A DNA stretch of 64,000 nt from Alloalcanivorax dieselolei B5 (GTDB lineage: Bacteria; Pseudomonadota; Gammaproteobacteria; Pseudomonadales; Alcanivoracaceae). Below the pieces are notes generated by a model, which was given only the letters and a program-made list of their open reading frames with translations, did not search any database and had not been told where the DNA came from. The DNA is taken from contig NC_018691.1 in the NCBI RefSeq assembly GCF_000300005.1, positions 434,001-498,000 on the forward strand. Direction: 5' to 3'. This document shows, piece after piece, positions 7,829 through 16,234 of the stretch (within the stretch, counting starts at the first letter, position 1; each line of letters opens with the position of its first letter). The translations under genes were made by a program, and so were the position numbers.

Positions 7829-9094
7829 TTATAACGAAGATGGGATAACAGAAGACAGCTCCGCCACCCGTTTTTCCAACAGGCGCCGCTCCGCCCCCTG
7901 GCGGCTCAGCGTCAGAGCCTCCTGGTAGACCCGCAGCGCATCCTGATGGCGGCCCAGCCGCCGCAGCAGATCGGCGCGGGCGGCCCGGGCCGGCAGATAG
8001 CCGTCCAATTGGCCGCCGGCCAGCAACTCGTCGACCAGTTCCAGACCCGCTTCCCAGCCATCCCGCATGGCCACCGCCACTGCCCGGTTCAGTTCGATCA
8101 CCGGCGACGGGCTGGTGCGCAACAAAACGTCGTAGAGGCCGACGATCTGCGGCCAGTCGGTCTGGTCGGCGCTGGCGGCTTCGCCGTGCACCGCGGCGAT
8201 GGCGGCCTGCAACGTATAGGTACCGAACCGGCCCTCGCCCAGGGCGCGCTCCACCAGGGCGGTGCCCTGTTGAATCAGGTCCTGGTCCCACAATGAGCGG
8301 TCCTGATCTTCCAGCAAGATCAGATCGCCCTGGTGATCCAGGCGGGCCGGCCGCCGGGCCTCGATCAACAGCATCAGCGCCAGCAGGCCGCGCGCTTCGG
8401 ATTCGGGCAGTAACTCCACCAGCAAAGCGCCGAGACGGATGGCCTCACGGGACAGATCCGGGCGTGTCAGATTATCGCCGGAGGAGGCGAAATAACCCTC
8501 GTTGAAGACCAGATAAATCACCTGCAGTACGGAGTCGAGCCGCTCGTTGAGTTCCTGCCGTTCCGGCACCTGATAGGGGATGCCCGCCTGGCGGATCTTG
8601 TTCTTGGCACGCACGATGCGTTGCGCCATGGTCGGCGTGGCCACCAGGTAGGCGCTGGCGATTTCCTCGGTGGTGAGGTCGCACACCTCCCGCAGGGTCA
8701 GTGCCACCCGGGCGTCGGCGGGCAGGGCCGGGTGGCAGCAGGTGAAGATCAGCCGCAGACGGTCATCTTCCAGCTCTTCTTCCTCGCCGGGTGGCGGCAC
8801 GTCCTTCTCCAGGCGCCGGGCGATCTCCTCCTGGGAGGCATCGAAACGGGCGCGCCGGCGCAGGGTGTCGATGGCCTTGAAGCGGCCGGTGGAGACCAGC
8901 CAGGCCCGGGGCTGTTCGGGAATGCCGTCCCGTGGCCATTGCTCCATGGCGGCGATGAAGGCGTCCTGCAGAGCCTCCTCGGCCAGATCGAAGTCGCCCA
9001 GCAAGCGGATGAGCGTGGCCAGTACCCGGCGGGATTCCGCCTGGTACAGAGAGGCCACCTGACGTTGCAGCGCCGGTGAGGCGGGGCTGTCCAT
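7829..9094 (-). CDS. ECF42-type RNA polymerase sigma factor with C-terminal TPR-like extension
   Basis: Extracytoplasmic-function sigma factor of about 421 residues. The sigma-2 domain (AESRRVLATLIRLL, FDLAEEALQDAFIAA) lies at about 12-100, and the sigma-4 helix-turn-helix (ALTLREVCDLTTEEIASAY) at about 128-175. A long C-terminal helical domain of about 230 residues follows (EARGLLALMLL, NRAVAVAMRDGW, RADLLRRLGRHQDALRVYQEAL), typical of ECF42, which has no separate anti-sigma gene. I prefer the ATG at 9094, which has AGGAG eight bases upstream and fits the family N-terminus. An in-frame ATG at 9172 overlaps the previous stop as ATGA and would add 26 residues. DGPF genes lie on both sides. Confidence 0.88.
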   Translation of the reverse strand: MDSPASPALQRQVASLYQAESRRVLATLIRLLGDFDLAEEALQDAFIAAMEQWPRDGIPEQPRAWLVSTGRFKAIDTLRRRARFDASQEEIARRLEKDVPPPGEEEELEDDRLRLIFTCCHPALPADARVALTLREVCDLTTEEIASAYLVATPTMAQRIVRAKNKIRQAGIPYQVPERQELNERLDSVLQVIYLVFNEGYFASSGDNLTRPDLSREAIRLGALLVELLPESEARGLLALMLLIEARRPARLDHQGDLILLEDQDRSLWDQDLIQQGTALVERALGEGRFGTYTLQAAIAAVHGEAASADQTDWPQIVGLYDVLLRTSPSPVIELNRAVAVAMRDGWEAGLELVDELLAGGQLDGYLPARAARADLLRRLGRHQDALRVYQEALTLSRQGAERRLLEKRVAELSSVIPSSL

Positions 9095-9168
9095 GCGTCG
9101 CTCCTGGGCTTGCCGGACCGGTTGGGAGGTGGAGAGCTTGTTCATGCTAACAACAACCGCGGATCGCA

Positions 9169-9528
9169 TCATGGGGTTTCCTCCGCTGTCGTGACCGGCC
9201 GCACTTCCACCGCGCCAAGCCGGCAAGCGGGCAGGTGAGCGGCCAGGGCCAGGGCTTCATCCAGATGGGCCGCTTCCAGCACCAGCCAGCCGGCCAGTTG
9301 CACCGGTCCTTCGGTGGCCGGCCCCGGTTCGATCTGTCGCCGTTCATTACGGTATCGCAGAGTGGTGGCGGTGAGGGTGGAGGCCACCATGCCGCTGGCG
9401 TGCAGTCTTTGATGCTGGCGTAATTGTTGGCGTAACGCCCGGGCGCTGTCACGCAGCGCCCGCCGCTCATCCGCCGGCAGGCGTTCCAGAGCGTCTTCGT
9501 TCACGTAAATCAGACACAGGTACTTCAT
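9169..9528 (-). CDS. YCII/DGPF-family protein (upstream partner of ECF42 sigma)
   Basis: A 119-residue paralogue of the downstream DGPF protein with the same opening (MKYLCLIYVNEDALERLP) and ending (GAVEVRPV). The DGPF position reads TEGPVQLAGWLVLEAAHLDEA, so the DGPF signature itself has degenerated to EGPV. The ATG at 9528 has GGGAGCGCC just upstream. It is the first gene of the three-gene unit DGPF, sigma, DGPF. Confidence 0.82.
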   Translation of the reverse strand: MKYLCLIYVNEDALERLPADERRALRDSARALRQQLRQHQRLHASGMVASTLTATTLRYRNERRQIEPGPATEGPVQLAGWLVLEAAHLDEALALAAHLPACRLGAVEVRPVTTAEETP

Positions 9529-9619
9529 TGGCGCTCCCGTTTCCCGCCCGGCTGTCCTTGAGTAGTCGTGTGGGGAAAGCGGAATTCGACAGCGACCAAA
9601 CCACCAGTGGTGTCCCATA

Positions 9620-9689
9620 ATTCGCTGGCAAGCCAGCTTCCCACAGAGGGGCCACGAAGCCGCTGTGGGAAGCTGCCTTGGCAGCGAAT
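9620..9689. repeat. REP-type palindrome 1 (divergent intergenic)
   Basis: Two inverted half-elements: TTCGCTGGCAAGCCAGCTTC followed by CCACAG at 9621-9646, and CGAAGCCGCTGTGGGAAGC through CAGCGAAT at 9655-9689. This copy has the CTGTGGGA core variant and lies upstream of both flanking genes, unlike most copies in the window. Confidence 0.75.
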
Positions 9690-9752
9690 CGGCGTGCCAG
9701 CCTCTTCTGATGGTGACAGCGCGCGCCAGTGTGCTATCGTTGGTCTCTGTTA

Positions 9753-9769
9753 TGTTTACGGTGTAAACA
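9753..9769. promoter_or_regulatory. Perfect 17-bp palindrome TGTTTAC-GGT-GTAAACA, candidate operator
   Basis: Seven-base arms around a three-base centre lie 53 bases upstream of the SnoaL-like gene. A TTGGTC element about 18 bases before TAAACA could form a weak promoter whose -10 overlaps the right arm, which would place a bound repressor on the promoter. The binding protein is unknown. Confidence 0.5.
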
Positions 9770-9821
9770 ATAAGACGCAAAGACAATCCCTGACGATAAA
9801 ATCCAACGAGAGGATCTGGCC

Positions 9822-10211
9822 GTGATAGAAAAAACCATCGCCGAATGGCATAAGCTGGTGGAGGCCCGGGATGCCGCCGGGCTGGATGCGATTCTGGCCG
9901 ACAACGTGGTGTTCCACTCGCCGGTGGTGCATACCCCCCAGGAAGGCAAGGCGATCACCTCCCTGTACCTGACCGCCGCCCTGCGTACCCTGAATAACGA
10001 GCACTTCCGTTATGAGCGAGAGATTCTTGACGGTAATAACGCGGTGCTGGAATTTTCCACCAATCTGGAAGGGATCCACATCAACGGCATCGACATGATC
10101 CACTGCGATGATCAGGGCCGTATCGATGACTTCAAGGTGATGGTCCGCCCGTTGAAGGCAGTGAACAAGATCCATCAGATGATGGCGGCGATGCTGGAGA
10201 AGCTGAAATAA
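9822..10211 (+). CDS. SnoaL/NTF2-like protein
   Basis: A 129-residue protein of the cone-shaped NTF2-like fold. The start IEKTIAEWHKLVEARDAAGLDAILADNVVFHSP is the usual helix-helix-strand opening of SnoaL-like proteins, and the C-terminal half (FSTNLEGIHINGIDMIHCDDQGRI) supplies the curved sheet. No catalytic identity can be given. The start codon is GTG at 9822, preceded by GAGAGGATC. It is probably controlled through the palindrome at 9753-9769. Confidence 0.75.
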   Translation: MIEKTIAEWHKLVEARDAAGLDAILADNVVFHSPVVHTPQEGKAITSLYLTAALRTLNNEHFRYEREILDGNNAVLEFSTNLEGIHINGIDMIHCDDQGRIDDFKVMVRPLKAVNKIHQMMAAMLEKLK

Positions 10212-10215
10212 TAGG

Positions 10216-10312
10216 ACGCCTACACGCAACACGCTTGCACGCGGACCCTCGATTTCTGGAAGGCCGTTCGTATTTTTGCGTGCTGGCGTGTCGCGTGTAA
10301 GCGTGCAGGCGC
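10216..10312. terminator. Imperfect long inverted repeat between convergent genes
   Basis: The segment near 10216-10242 (CGCCTACACGCAACACGC and following) can pair with the segment near 10278-10312 (CGTGCTGGCGTGTCGCGTGT and following), with 19 of 22 matches in the best block. It fills the gap between the SnoaL-like gene and the convergent alcohol dehydrogenase and may end both transcripts. There is no clear U-tract. Confidence 0.4.
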
Positions 10313-11439
10313 TAGTCGAACAGAATCACCTGCCGGATGGCTTCGCCATCGGCGAGGCGGTCGAAGCCTTCATTGATGTCTTCCAGTTTCAGCCGATGGG
10401 TGAGCAGCTTGTCCACCGGCAGACGGCCGGCCAGGTACAGCGCCACGTACTCGGGAATATCCAGGGCCGGCACATGGCCGCCTAAATAAGAGCCCAGCAG
10501 GCTGCGCTCTTCCGCCACTAGTTGCACCGGGCTCACCGCCATGCGAGTGCTGGGGTGCGGCAGGCCGGCGGTCACTGTTTTGCCGCCCTTGCCGGTGGCG
10601 GCGAAAGCGAACTCCAGCGCCGGGCCGACACCGGCGAACTCCGCGGCGATGTCCACGCCGCCGCCGCTGATTGCCTTGACTTGTTCCACCGCGTCCTCAT
10701 CCCTGGAATTCACCACATGAGTGGCGCCCAGGGATTTGGCCATGTCCAGTTTGTCCTGGGCGATGTCGGCGGCGATGATCTGACGGGCGCCACCGGCCAC
10801 CGCGCCTAGTACCGCTGACAATCCAACACCGCCGAGGCCCACCACCAGCACGGACTGGCCGGCGCGCAAACCAGCGGTGTGCACCACCGCACCGACCCCG
10901 GTGAGCACGGCGCAGCCAAAGACGGCGGCGATATCGAACGGCAGGTCCTTGTTGACCTTCACCGCGGAGCGCCGTGAGGTCACCGCGTACTCGGCGAAGC
11001 CGGATACGCCCAGGTGGTGATTCACGGTGTGTTCGTTCTGGTGCAGGCGCATGCCGCCGCCGAGCAGGGTGCCTTCGTTGTTGGCGGCGGCGCCCGGCGC
11101 GCACAGAGCGGCACGGCCATCAAGGCAGTAATCGCAGGTGCCGCAGCTGGGGACGAAGGAGAACACTACATGATCGCCGATTTCCAGATCGGTGACGCCA
11201 TCACCCACTTCCATCACTTCGCCGGCGGCTTCGTGACCCAGGGCCATGGGCAGAGGGCGCGGACGGTTGCCGTCGATCACCGACAGATCCGAGTGGCACA
11301 GGCCGGCGGCGCGTACCCGCACCAGAATCTCGCCGTGTCCGGGGGCATCCAGTTCCAGCTCTTCGATCTTCAGTGGCTGGGATGTTTTGTAGGGGCGCTG
11401 GGCGCCCATTTCGCGCAATACCGCGGCACGTGTTTTCAT
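10312..11439 (-). CDS. Zinc-dependent alcohol dehydrogenase (MDR superfamily)
   Basis: NAD(P)-dependent medium-chain alcohol dehydrogenase of 375 residues. Catalytic zinc ligands are Cys48 in GLCHSD and His69-Glu70 in LGHEAAGEV. The structural-zinc cysteines are 99, 102, 105 and 113 (CGTCDYCLDGRAALC). The Rossmann motif VLVVGLGGVGLSA follows. It starts 10 bases after the upstream permease stop, so the two are one operon. This suggests the permease imports or exports the dehydrogenase's substrate or product, but neither is identifiable. Confidence 0.87.
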   Translation of the reverse strand: MKTRAAVLREMGAQRPYKTSQPLKIEELELDAPGHGEILVRVRAAGLCHSDLSVIDGNRPRPLPMALGHEAAGEVMEVGDGVTDLEIGDHVVFSFVPSCGTCDYCLDGRAALCAPGAAANNEGTLLGGGMRLHQNEHTVNHHLGVSGFAEYAVTSRRSAVKVNKDLPFDIAAVFGCAVLTGVGAVVHTAGLRAGQSVLVVGLGGVGLSAVLGAVAGGARQIIAADIAQDKLDMAKSLGATHVVNSRDEDAVEQVKAISGGGVDIAAEFAGVGPALEFAFAATGKGGKTVTAGLPHPSTRMAVSPVQLVAEERSLLGSYLGGHVPALDIPEYVALYLAGRLPVDKLLTHRLKLEDINEGFDRLADGEAIRQVILFD

Positions 11440-11449
11440 CGCTCTCCCC

Positions 11450-12832
11450 TTACTCTTCCGGAGCCTTTTGCTCCAGATCCTTCGTGAAGGTCTGATCATT
11501 TTCACCAGTGAAGAACTGGCGGCCGTAAATCAAAAAACACAGGGCCACGCCAACGGCGAAAGCCCAGGTGGCGCCCTGGGTGGCAAGGACCGCGGCGGTG
11601 ACGCCGGCGATACCCAGGTCCCGCTGACTGCGGGCTTCCAGAATGCCAATGCGCACGCTGACGTAGCCCTGGATCAGCAGGGTCAGCGCCAGCGCCACGC
11701 CGAGAATCGGTTCCACCAGGCTGACGATGGGCATCAGCAGAAGGCCGGTGTTGGTGCCCCAACGGAACGAGCCGGCGCCGCCGAAAATGGAGTCCATGGC
11801 CTTACGGCCTTCCTTGAAACGCTCGGTAATGACCACGTGCATGGCCGCCCACAGCGGGCCGCACATGGCCACATCGGGGCCGATGATGCTCATGGTGGCA
11901 TTGCGGCCGCCAAAAATCATATGCGCCCGGTCGGGATCGTAGTCGATCTTCTCGTCCTTGCGGGCTTCGTCCGCCTCGGTGAGCAGAGCCTTGCCCTGCA
12001 GCACGTCACCGAACAGCACGATATAGGCGGCCAGCATGGTCGGGATCGCCTGCAGGAACATGGCCGCCGAGGGCAGCCCCAGGCCGAACACGGTGTACTC
12101 ATTCCAGAGCGTGGCGAAATCCGGTTTGGTGAAGCCCCACTCGATGGTGGGCCAGGGCGCTTCAGCAAAGATCGGCGCCACCACGATGGCCAGAGCGATG
12201 ATCGGGAAAATACCCAATTTGCCGAGCGTGGCCCAGAACGCATTGCGCTTCTTCAGGACATTGAAGTGGCGGGAAAAGATCAAATAGAAGGCGATGCCAA
12301 TGGCAATGGAAATGGTCCAGGGGAAGCTTTCAAAGCGGCCGCCGACCTTGAACACGGTGATCACCGCGGCGATGCCGGCGCCCATGATGATGCCGGCCTT
12401 GATGGCCGGCGGCACCACGTTGACCACCTTGCGAGACAAGCCGGTGAGGCCCAGGAAAATACAAAAGCCACCCAGTAACAGCTGGAAAGCGATCAGCGCA
12501 TGCACACGCTCCGGGCCTTCCGGGAAGCCGCTGCAGTAGGCCATCAGCAACGGGATCGCCGGAGTGATCCAGCCCGGCACCACGGGGTCGCCCAGCAGGT
12601 GGTGAGTCAGATACAGAATGCCATTGAGCAATACCACGGCGAGGGCCGCCTCGAAGGGCATGCCCAGTAGCTCGGTCATCAGCGGAATGGCCGCCAGGTC
12701 CACCGCGCACATCAACAGCCCTTGCAGATAATCGGGCCACTCGAAACGATAGTGGATAAAAGGCAGACGCAGCTTAAATGGGCCGACAGGCCAATAGAGA
12801 GTTTCGCCGTCCGGGCGTCGGTAGTCGCGCAT
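11450..12832 (-). CDS. Polytopic permease, NCS2/xanthine-uracil-permease-like
   Basis: Inner-membrane protein of 460 residues with about 12 hydrophobic segments, for example AIPLMTELLGMPFEAALAVV, ALIAFQLLLGGFCIFLGLTG, LTLLIQGYVSV and AVGVALCFLIYG. The layout resembles nucleobase/ascorbate (SLC23/NCS2) transporters, but I do not see an unambiguous signature motif, so the substrate is open. The N-terminal segment with YWPVGPFKLRLPF is cytoplasmic. It is cotranscribed with the alcohol dehydrogenase. Confidence 0.6.
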   Translation of the reverse strand: MRDYRRPDGETLYWPVGPFKLRLPFIHYRFEWPDYLQGLLMCAVDLAAIPLMTELLGMPFEAALAVVLLNGILYLTHHLLGDPVVPGWITPAIPLLMAYCSGFPEGPERVHALIAFQLLLGGFCIFLGLTGLSRKVVNVVPPAIKAGIIMGAGIAAVITVFKVGGRFESFPWTISIAIGIAFYLIFSRHFNVLKKRNAFWATLGKLGIFPIIALAIVVAPIFAEAPWPTIEWGFTKPDFATLWNEYTVFGLGLPSAAMFLQAIPTMLAAYIVLFGDVLQGKALLTEADEARKDEKIDYDPDRAHMIFGGRNATMSIIGPDVAMCGPLWAAMHVVITERFKEGRKAMDSIFGGAGSFRWGTNTGLLLMPIVSLVEPILGVALALTLLIQGYVSVRIGILEARSQRDLGIAGVTAAVLATQGATWAFAVGVALCFLIYGRQFFTGENDQTFTKDLEQKAPEE

Positions 12833-12894
12833 AGTGAGGGCCGTACCTACTGGTGGGAATGACAGGGGTCAGTTTAGGCCGCAGCCCTCCCGGG

Positions 12895-13662
12895 TCAAGC
12901 GCCGCTGCCCAGCGTGGTCACCAGATAGCGAGCCAGCATGGCGACGCAGACCACCACGATCAAAGGCCGGATCAACCGGGCGCCGCCGCCGATCACGGCG
13001 TGAGCACCGAGGCGCGCGCCCAGCAACTGGCCGGCCACCATCACCGCGCCGGTGGCCCAGAGCACCTTGCCGCCGGCGATGAACAGGGCGAGCGAGGCGA
13101 TGTTGCTGGCGAAGTTGAGCGCCTTGGCACGGGCGGTGGCGGTAATCAGGTCGCGGCCGCGCAGTGCCACTTCCACCAAAGCAAAAAAGGAGCCGGTGCC
13201 GGGGCCGAAGAAACCGTCATAAAAGCCGATGCCCGGAACCAGGGCGCGTTCGTAGGTCTTGTCGCTGACCCGGGGCGCCCGTTCCACCTGACCGGCGCCC
13301 TTTGAAAACAGAAAATAGAGGGCGATGATCACCAACACCACCGGAACCAGAATTTCCAGAATATCGGTGTGCATCACTTGCACCAGGATAGTGCCGAGGG
13401 CACTGCCGATCAGGGAGGCGAGGAAGGCCCGGCGCACATCGGCGATGCGGAAACGACGCCGGCGCCACAACGTGAACGCAGCCATGCCGGAGCCAAACGT
13501 GCCCTGCAACTTATTGGTGGCCAGCGCCTGCACGGGCGACAGGCCGGCCAGCATCAAGGCGGGCAGTGTCAGCAAGCCGCCGCCGCCGGCCAGGGTGTCG
13601 ATGAAACCGGCGAGCAGCGACACCGCCGCCAATATCAGCAATATGGAGAGGTCTAATTCCAC
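12895..13662 (-). CDS. TSUP (TauE/SafE) family sulfite/organosulfur exporter
   Basis: Membrane protein of 255 residues with seven to eight predicted segments. It shows the two-repeat pattern of the TSUP family: AGFIDTLAGGGGLLTLPAL near residues 19-37 and a second FGPGTGSFFALVEVAL near 152. It also has the conserved ATNKLQGTFGS. YfcA-like members export small anionic or sulfur-containing compounds; the substrate here is unknown. It is a separate unit upstream of the permease operon. Confidence 0.85.
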   Translation of the reverse strand: MELDLSILLILAAVSLLAGFIDTLAGGGGLLTLPALMLAGLSPVQALATNKLQGTFGSGMAAFTLWRRRRFRIADVRRAFLASLIGSALGTILVQVMHTDILEILVPVVLVIIALYFLFSKGAGQVERAPRVSDKTYERALVPGIGFYDGFFGPGTGSFFALVEVALRGRDLITATARAKALNFASNIASLALFIAGGKVLWATGAVMVAGQLLGARLGAHAVIGGGARLIRPLIVVVCVAMLARYLVTTLGSGA

Positions 13663-13822
13663 GATATCCCTTCCTGGCGAGGGCCTACTTTACCCCGGCG
13701 GATGGGGGGCTGGCGATGGGCGTCACTATGTTGCAGCATGATCTGCGTTACCATCGCGGAAAGGGAAGGTGATGGAGCGGCGTCGCCGGGGCCTCCGGCG
13801 TGGACGATTGAGGGTGTTATTG

Positions 13823-15190
13823 ATGGTGGTGTCGGGACAAGGAAGGCTGGTGGGCTGGTTCACGGCGCTGCTGGTGCTGTGGTCGCTGACGCTGAGCGGA
13901 TGCCAGCTGCTACCGCGGGAGCCGTTGCCCGAACCGGGGGTGGCCGGTGACGCCGGGCGGGATCAGCCCGGTACCTTGCATTTTCAGATCTCTCCCGGAC
14001 ATACCGGATCCTATTACGGCTGGCAGGTGGAAGTGACCGCCGCCGAGCATAACAAGGGCTTCATCTCGTTCACCTCCCGGCCAATGGAAGCGGGCCAGCG
14101 TCTGGACGCGCGCCTCTGGGCGGATCGATATCAGGTGCGGGTGTTGCATTTGGGGCGGGTGCGATTCCAGGAATGGGTGCCGGTGTCCGCCGGCGGCGAT
14201 ACTCTGATAGCGGTGAAACTGAGCTTTGTGCGGAGTACCGTTACGCCCCATGTGGGCGTGGAAGCTCGCGCGCGCCTGTACGGCAAGCCTTCCCGGGTAC
14301 GTGACCTGTCCAGTAACTACCAGCCGTTTACCGTGCATGCCGGTGACGGTCTGCGGGTGATTTTCGATGGGCCCCAATACCGTGGTGAGCTGGCCGGCCC
14401 GGGGCGGCTCGAGTTCATCCAGAATGGCGCCACGCTGGCCACCATGGCGCAGGCGCGCATCGCCGCCAATGAGATCATCGGCGAGTTACGTTTCAAGGAT
14501 GAGCGTAAAGTGGATCAGGCGCTGAACGGTGCTTTCTCGTTTCCCGATGGTACCGTTTCCGAATGGGCCGACGGCCGCCGCTTTGAAGGGGCATACCGGG
14601 GGCTGCAACCGGATCAGGGCAAATTGCAACTGCCCGACGGCGACCTCTGGCATGGCTCGGTGGAGTTGTTGATGCCGAGGGGGCCGGGTGTGCTCAAGCG
14701 TCGCGATGGCAGTTGGCTGGAGCTGCCTGCCGGCAGTGATCTGCTTACCCTCACCGGAACCGTGCCTTGCGGCCGGAGCAGTGGTGACAGCCGTCAATGT
14801 CATTACCTGGATGGCCAGCGTCTGTCCTCGGAAGCGGATTTGAAACGGCGCCTGGCCAGTCGCCAGACCGCTTCCTCCGGCCCCGCCGCCGGCTGCCAAC
14901 TGGCCCAGGGTCATTTCAACCGTGGGCTCGGCCGCAGCCGGTTGTTGCTGGGGCCCGGTGGCGAAGGGGAGTTCGAGCAGTACTCCGGCAGCCGCCGGTT
15001 CCGTTTCTATACCGAGTTCGAATACCAGGCGCAGCCCGAACGGTTGGATGTGAAGTACGGTGAGGGCAGTTACATCCACGTGGAGAGCGGACAGGTCCTG
15101 CACCGTACCGGTATCAGTGAGGTGGCCTTGCCGTGCCGTTTCGACGGCCACACCCTGTGGCTCGAAGGAAAGCCCTACCAGCGTGATTGA
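13823..15190 (+). CDS. Predicted lipoprotein with MORN-like repeats, function unknown
   Basis: Not recognised as a named family. The ATG at 13823 has GAGGG eight bases upstream and gives a standard signal peptide with lipobox LSGC (lipidated Cys27) in 455 residues. An in-frame start near 13769-13772 would add an Arg-rich extension of 17-18 residues. Residues about 230-300 contain glycine-aromatic periodicity (DGRRFEGAYRGL, LPDGDLWHGSVELL, RRDGSWLELP) like MORN repeats. The N-terminal half is a beta-rich PEGA-like module (AGQRLDARLWADRYQVRVL). It is likely an outer-membrane or periplasmic anchored scaffold. The zinc peptidase follows after a long hairpin. Confidence 0.62.
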   Translation: MVVSGQGRLVGWFTALLVLWSLTLSGCQLLPREPLPEPGVAGDAGRDQPGTLHFQISPGHTGSYYGWQVEVTAAEHNKGFISFTSRPMEAGQRLDARLWADRYQVRVLHLGRVRFQEWVPVSAGGDTLIAVKLSFVRSTVTPHVGVEARARLYGKPSRVRDLSSNYQPFTVHAGDGLRVIFDGPQYRGELAGPGRLEFIQNGATLATMAQARIAANEIIGELRFKDERKVDQALNGAFSFPDGTVSEWADGRRFEGAYRGLQPDQGKLQLPDGDLWHGSVELLMPRGPGVLKRRDGSWLELPAGSDLLTLTGTVPCGRSSGDSRQCHYLDGQRLSSEADLKRRLASRQTASSGPAAGCQLAQGHFNRGLGRSRLLLGPGGEGEFEQYSGSRRFRFYTEFEYQAQPERLDVKYGEGSYIHVESGQVLHRTGISEVALPCRFDGHTLWLEGKPYQRD

Positions 15191-15214
15191 AGCGCAAGCG
15201 CGCTTGGGAAGCTC

Positions 15215-15268
15215 CTGAATAAGTATGACGATGTCGCTGTTGCAGAAGACGTCGTCATACTTATTCAG
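15215..15268 (+). promoter_or_regulatory. Perfect 17-bp stem hairpin before the zinc-peptidase gene
   Basis: CTGAATAAGTATGACGA at 15215-15231 is exactly complementary to 15252-15268, with a 20-base loop that can pair three further bases. It lies between the lipoprotein stop and the ATG at 15289, and is AT-richer than its surroundings. It lacks a U-tract. It could be a leader structure, a protein-binding palindrome or the trace of a small inserted element. Confidence 0.55.
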
Positions 15269-15288
15269 AGACGTAGGTGGGTGCCATC

Positions 15289-16179
15289 ATGCGTTGGCGA
15301 GGAAGACGACAAAGCAGCAACGTGGAGGATCGCCGGGGTCAGCCGCTCAGCGCCGGCAGTGGCGGCGGGGGCGCGGCTGTGTTGCTGCTCCGGGTGGTGC
15401 CCTGGCTGTTGCGCAGCAAGACCGGCCGGGTGCTGCTTCTGGTGGGCGTGGTGGGTTACGTCGGTGCCCGTTTGCTGGGAATCGACGTGTTGTCGATGGG
15501 GCAGGGGAACCTGACAGCGGAGCGGGGGCAGCCGTTGTCCGCCGAACAGCAGGAACTGGCGGAATTTTCCGCCGTGATACTGGCTGAGACGGAAGACACC
15601 TGGCGGCGTATTTTCGCTGGTATGGGGAAACAATACCGTGAACCGACCCTGGTGTTGTTCAGCAATGGCGTGCGTTCCGCCTGCGGCACCGCCAGTTCCG
15701 CGGTCGGCCCTTTCTATTGTCCCGGCGACCAGCAGCTTTATCTGGATCTGACCTTCTTCAACGAATTGCGCCGGCGCCACGGCGTGCCTGGGGATTTTGC
15801 CCAGGCCTATGTGATTGCGCACGAGGTGGGCCATCATGTGCAGACCCTGCTGGGTATCAGCCAGCGGGTACGCCAGGCCCAGTCCGGTCTTTCCCGGGCC
15901 GAGGCCAATGCCCTGTCGGTGCGGCAGGAATTACAGGCGGATTGCTTTGCCGGGGTGTGGGGACATGAGGCCGGACAAAAGCAACTGCTGGAGGAGGGGG
16001 ACCTGGAAGAAGCCCTGACCGCCGCCAACGCCATCGGTGACGACACTTTGCAAAAGCAGGCGGGGCGTGCGGTGGTGCCGGACAGCTTCACCCATGGCAG
16101 CTCGGCCCAGCGGATGAAATGGTTCCGGCGTGGATTCGACAGCGGCGATATCAGCGCCTGCGATACGTTCGCGGGTTGA
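15289..16179 (+). CDS. Neutral zinc metallopeptidase, YpfJ family
   Basis: Putative membrane-anchored zinc peptidase of 296 residues. The N-terminus MRWRGRRQSSNVEDRRG is the family signature. One membrane segment lies at about 47-64. The zinc motif HEVGHH is at residues 178-183, followed by QELQADCFAGVWGH with a likely third ligand. The C-terminus (SAQRMKWFRRGFDSG) is also typical. The ATG at 15289 has AGGTGGG upstream and is preferred over a GTG four codons earlier. Natural substrates of this family are not established. Confidence 0.88.
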   Translation: MRWRGRRQSSNVEDRRGQPLSAGSGGGGAAVLLLRVVPWLLRSKTGRVLLLVGVVGYVGARLLGIDVLSMGQGNLTAERGQPLSAEQQELAEFSAVILAETEDTWRRIFAGMGKQYREPTLVLFSNGVRSACGTASSAVGPFYCPGDQQLYLDLTFFNELRRRHGVPGDFAQAYVIAHEVGHHVQTLLGISQRVRQAQSGLSRAEANALSVRQELQADCFAGVWGHEAGQKQLLEEGDLEEALTAANAIGDDTLQKQAGRAVVPDSFTHGSSAQRMKWFRRGFDSGDISACDTFAG

Positions 16180-16234
16180 GACAAAAGGGTTCGTCGCGGT
16201 TTAGAGGGAAACAGGATTCCCCTCCATTGAGGGC

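Noticed and set aside
9620-9689. Insertion-sequence remnants at the REP loci
   Set aside because: No transposase fragments or target duplications are seen; units are short palindromes of one family.
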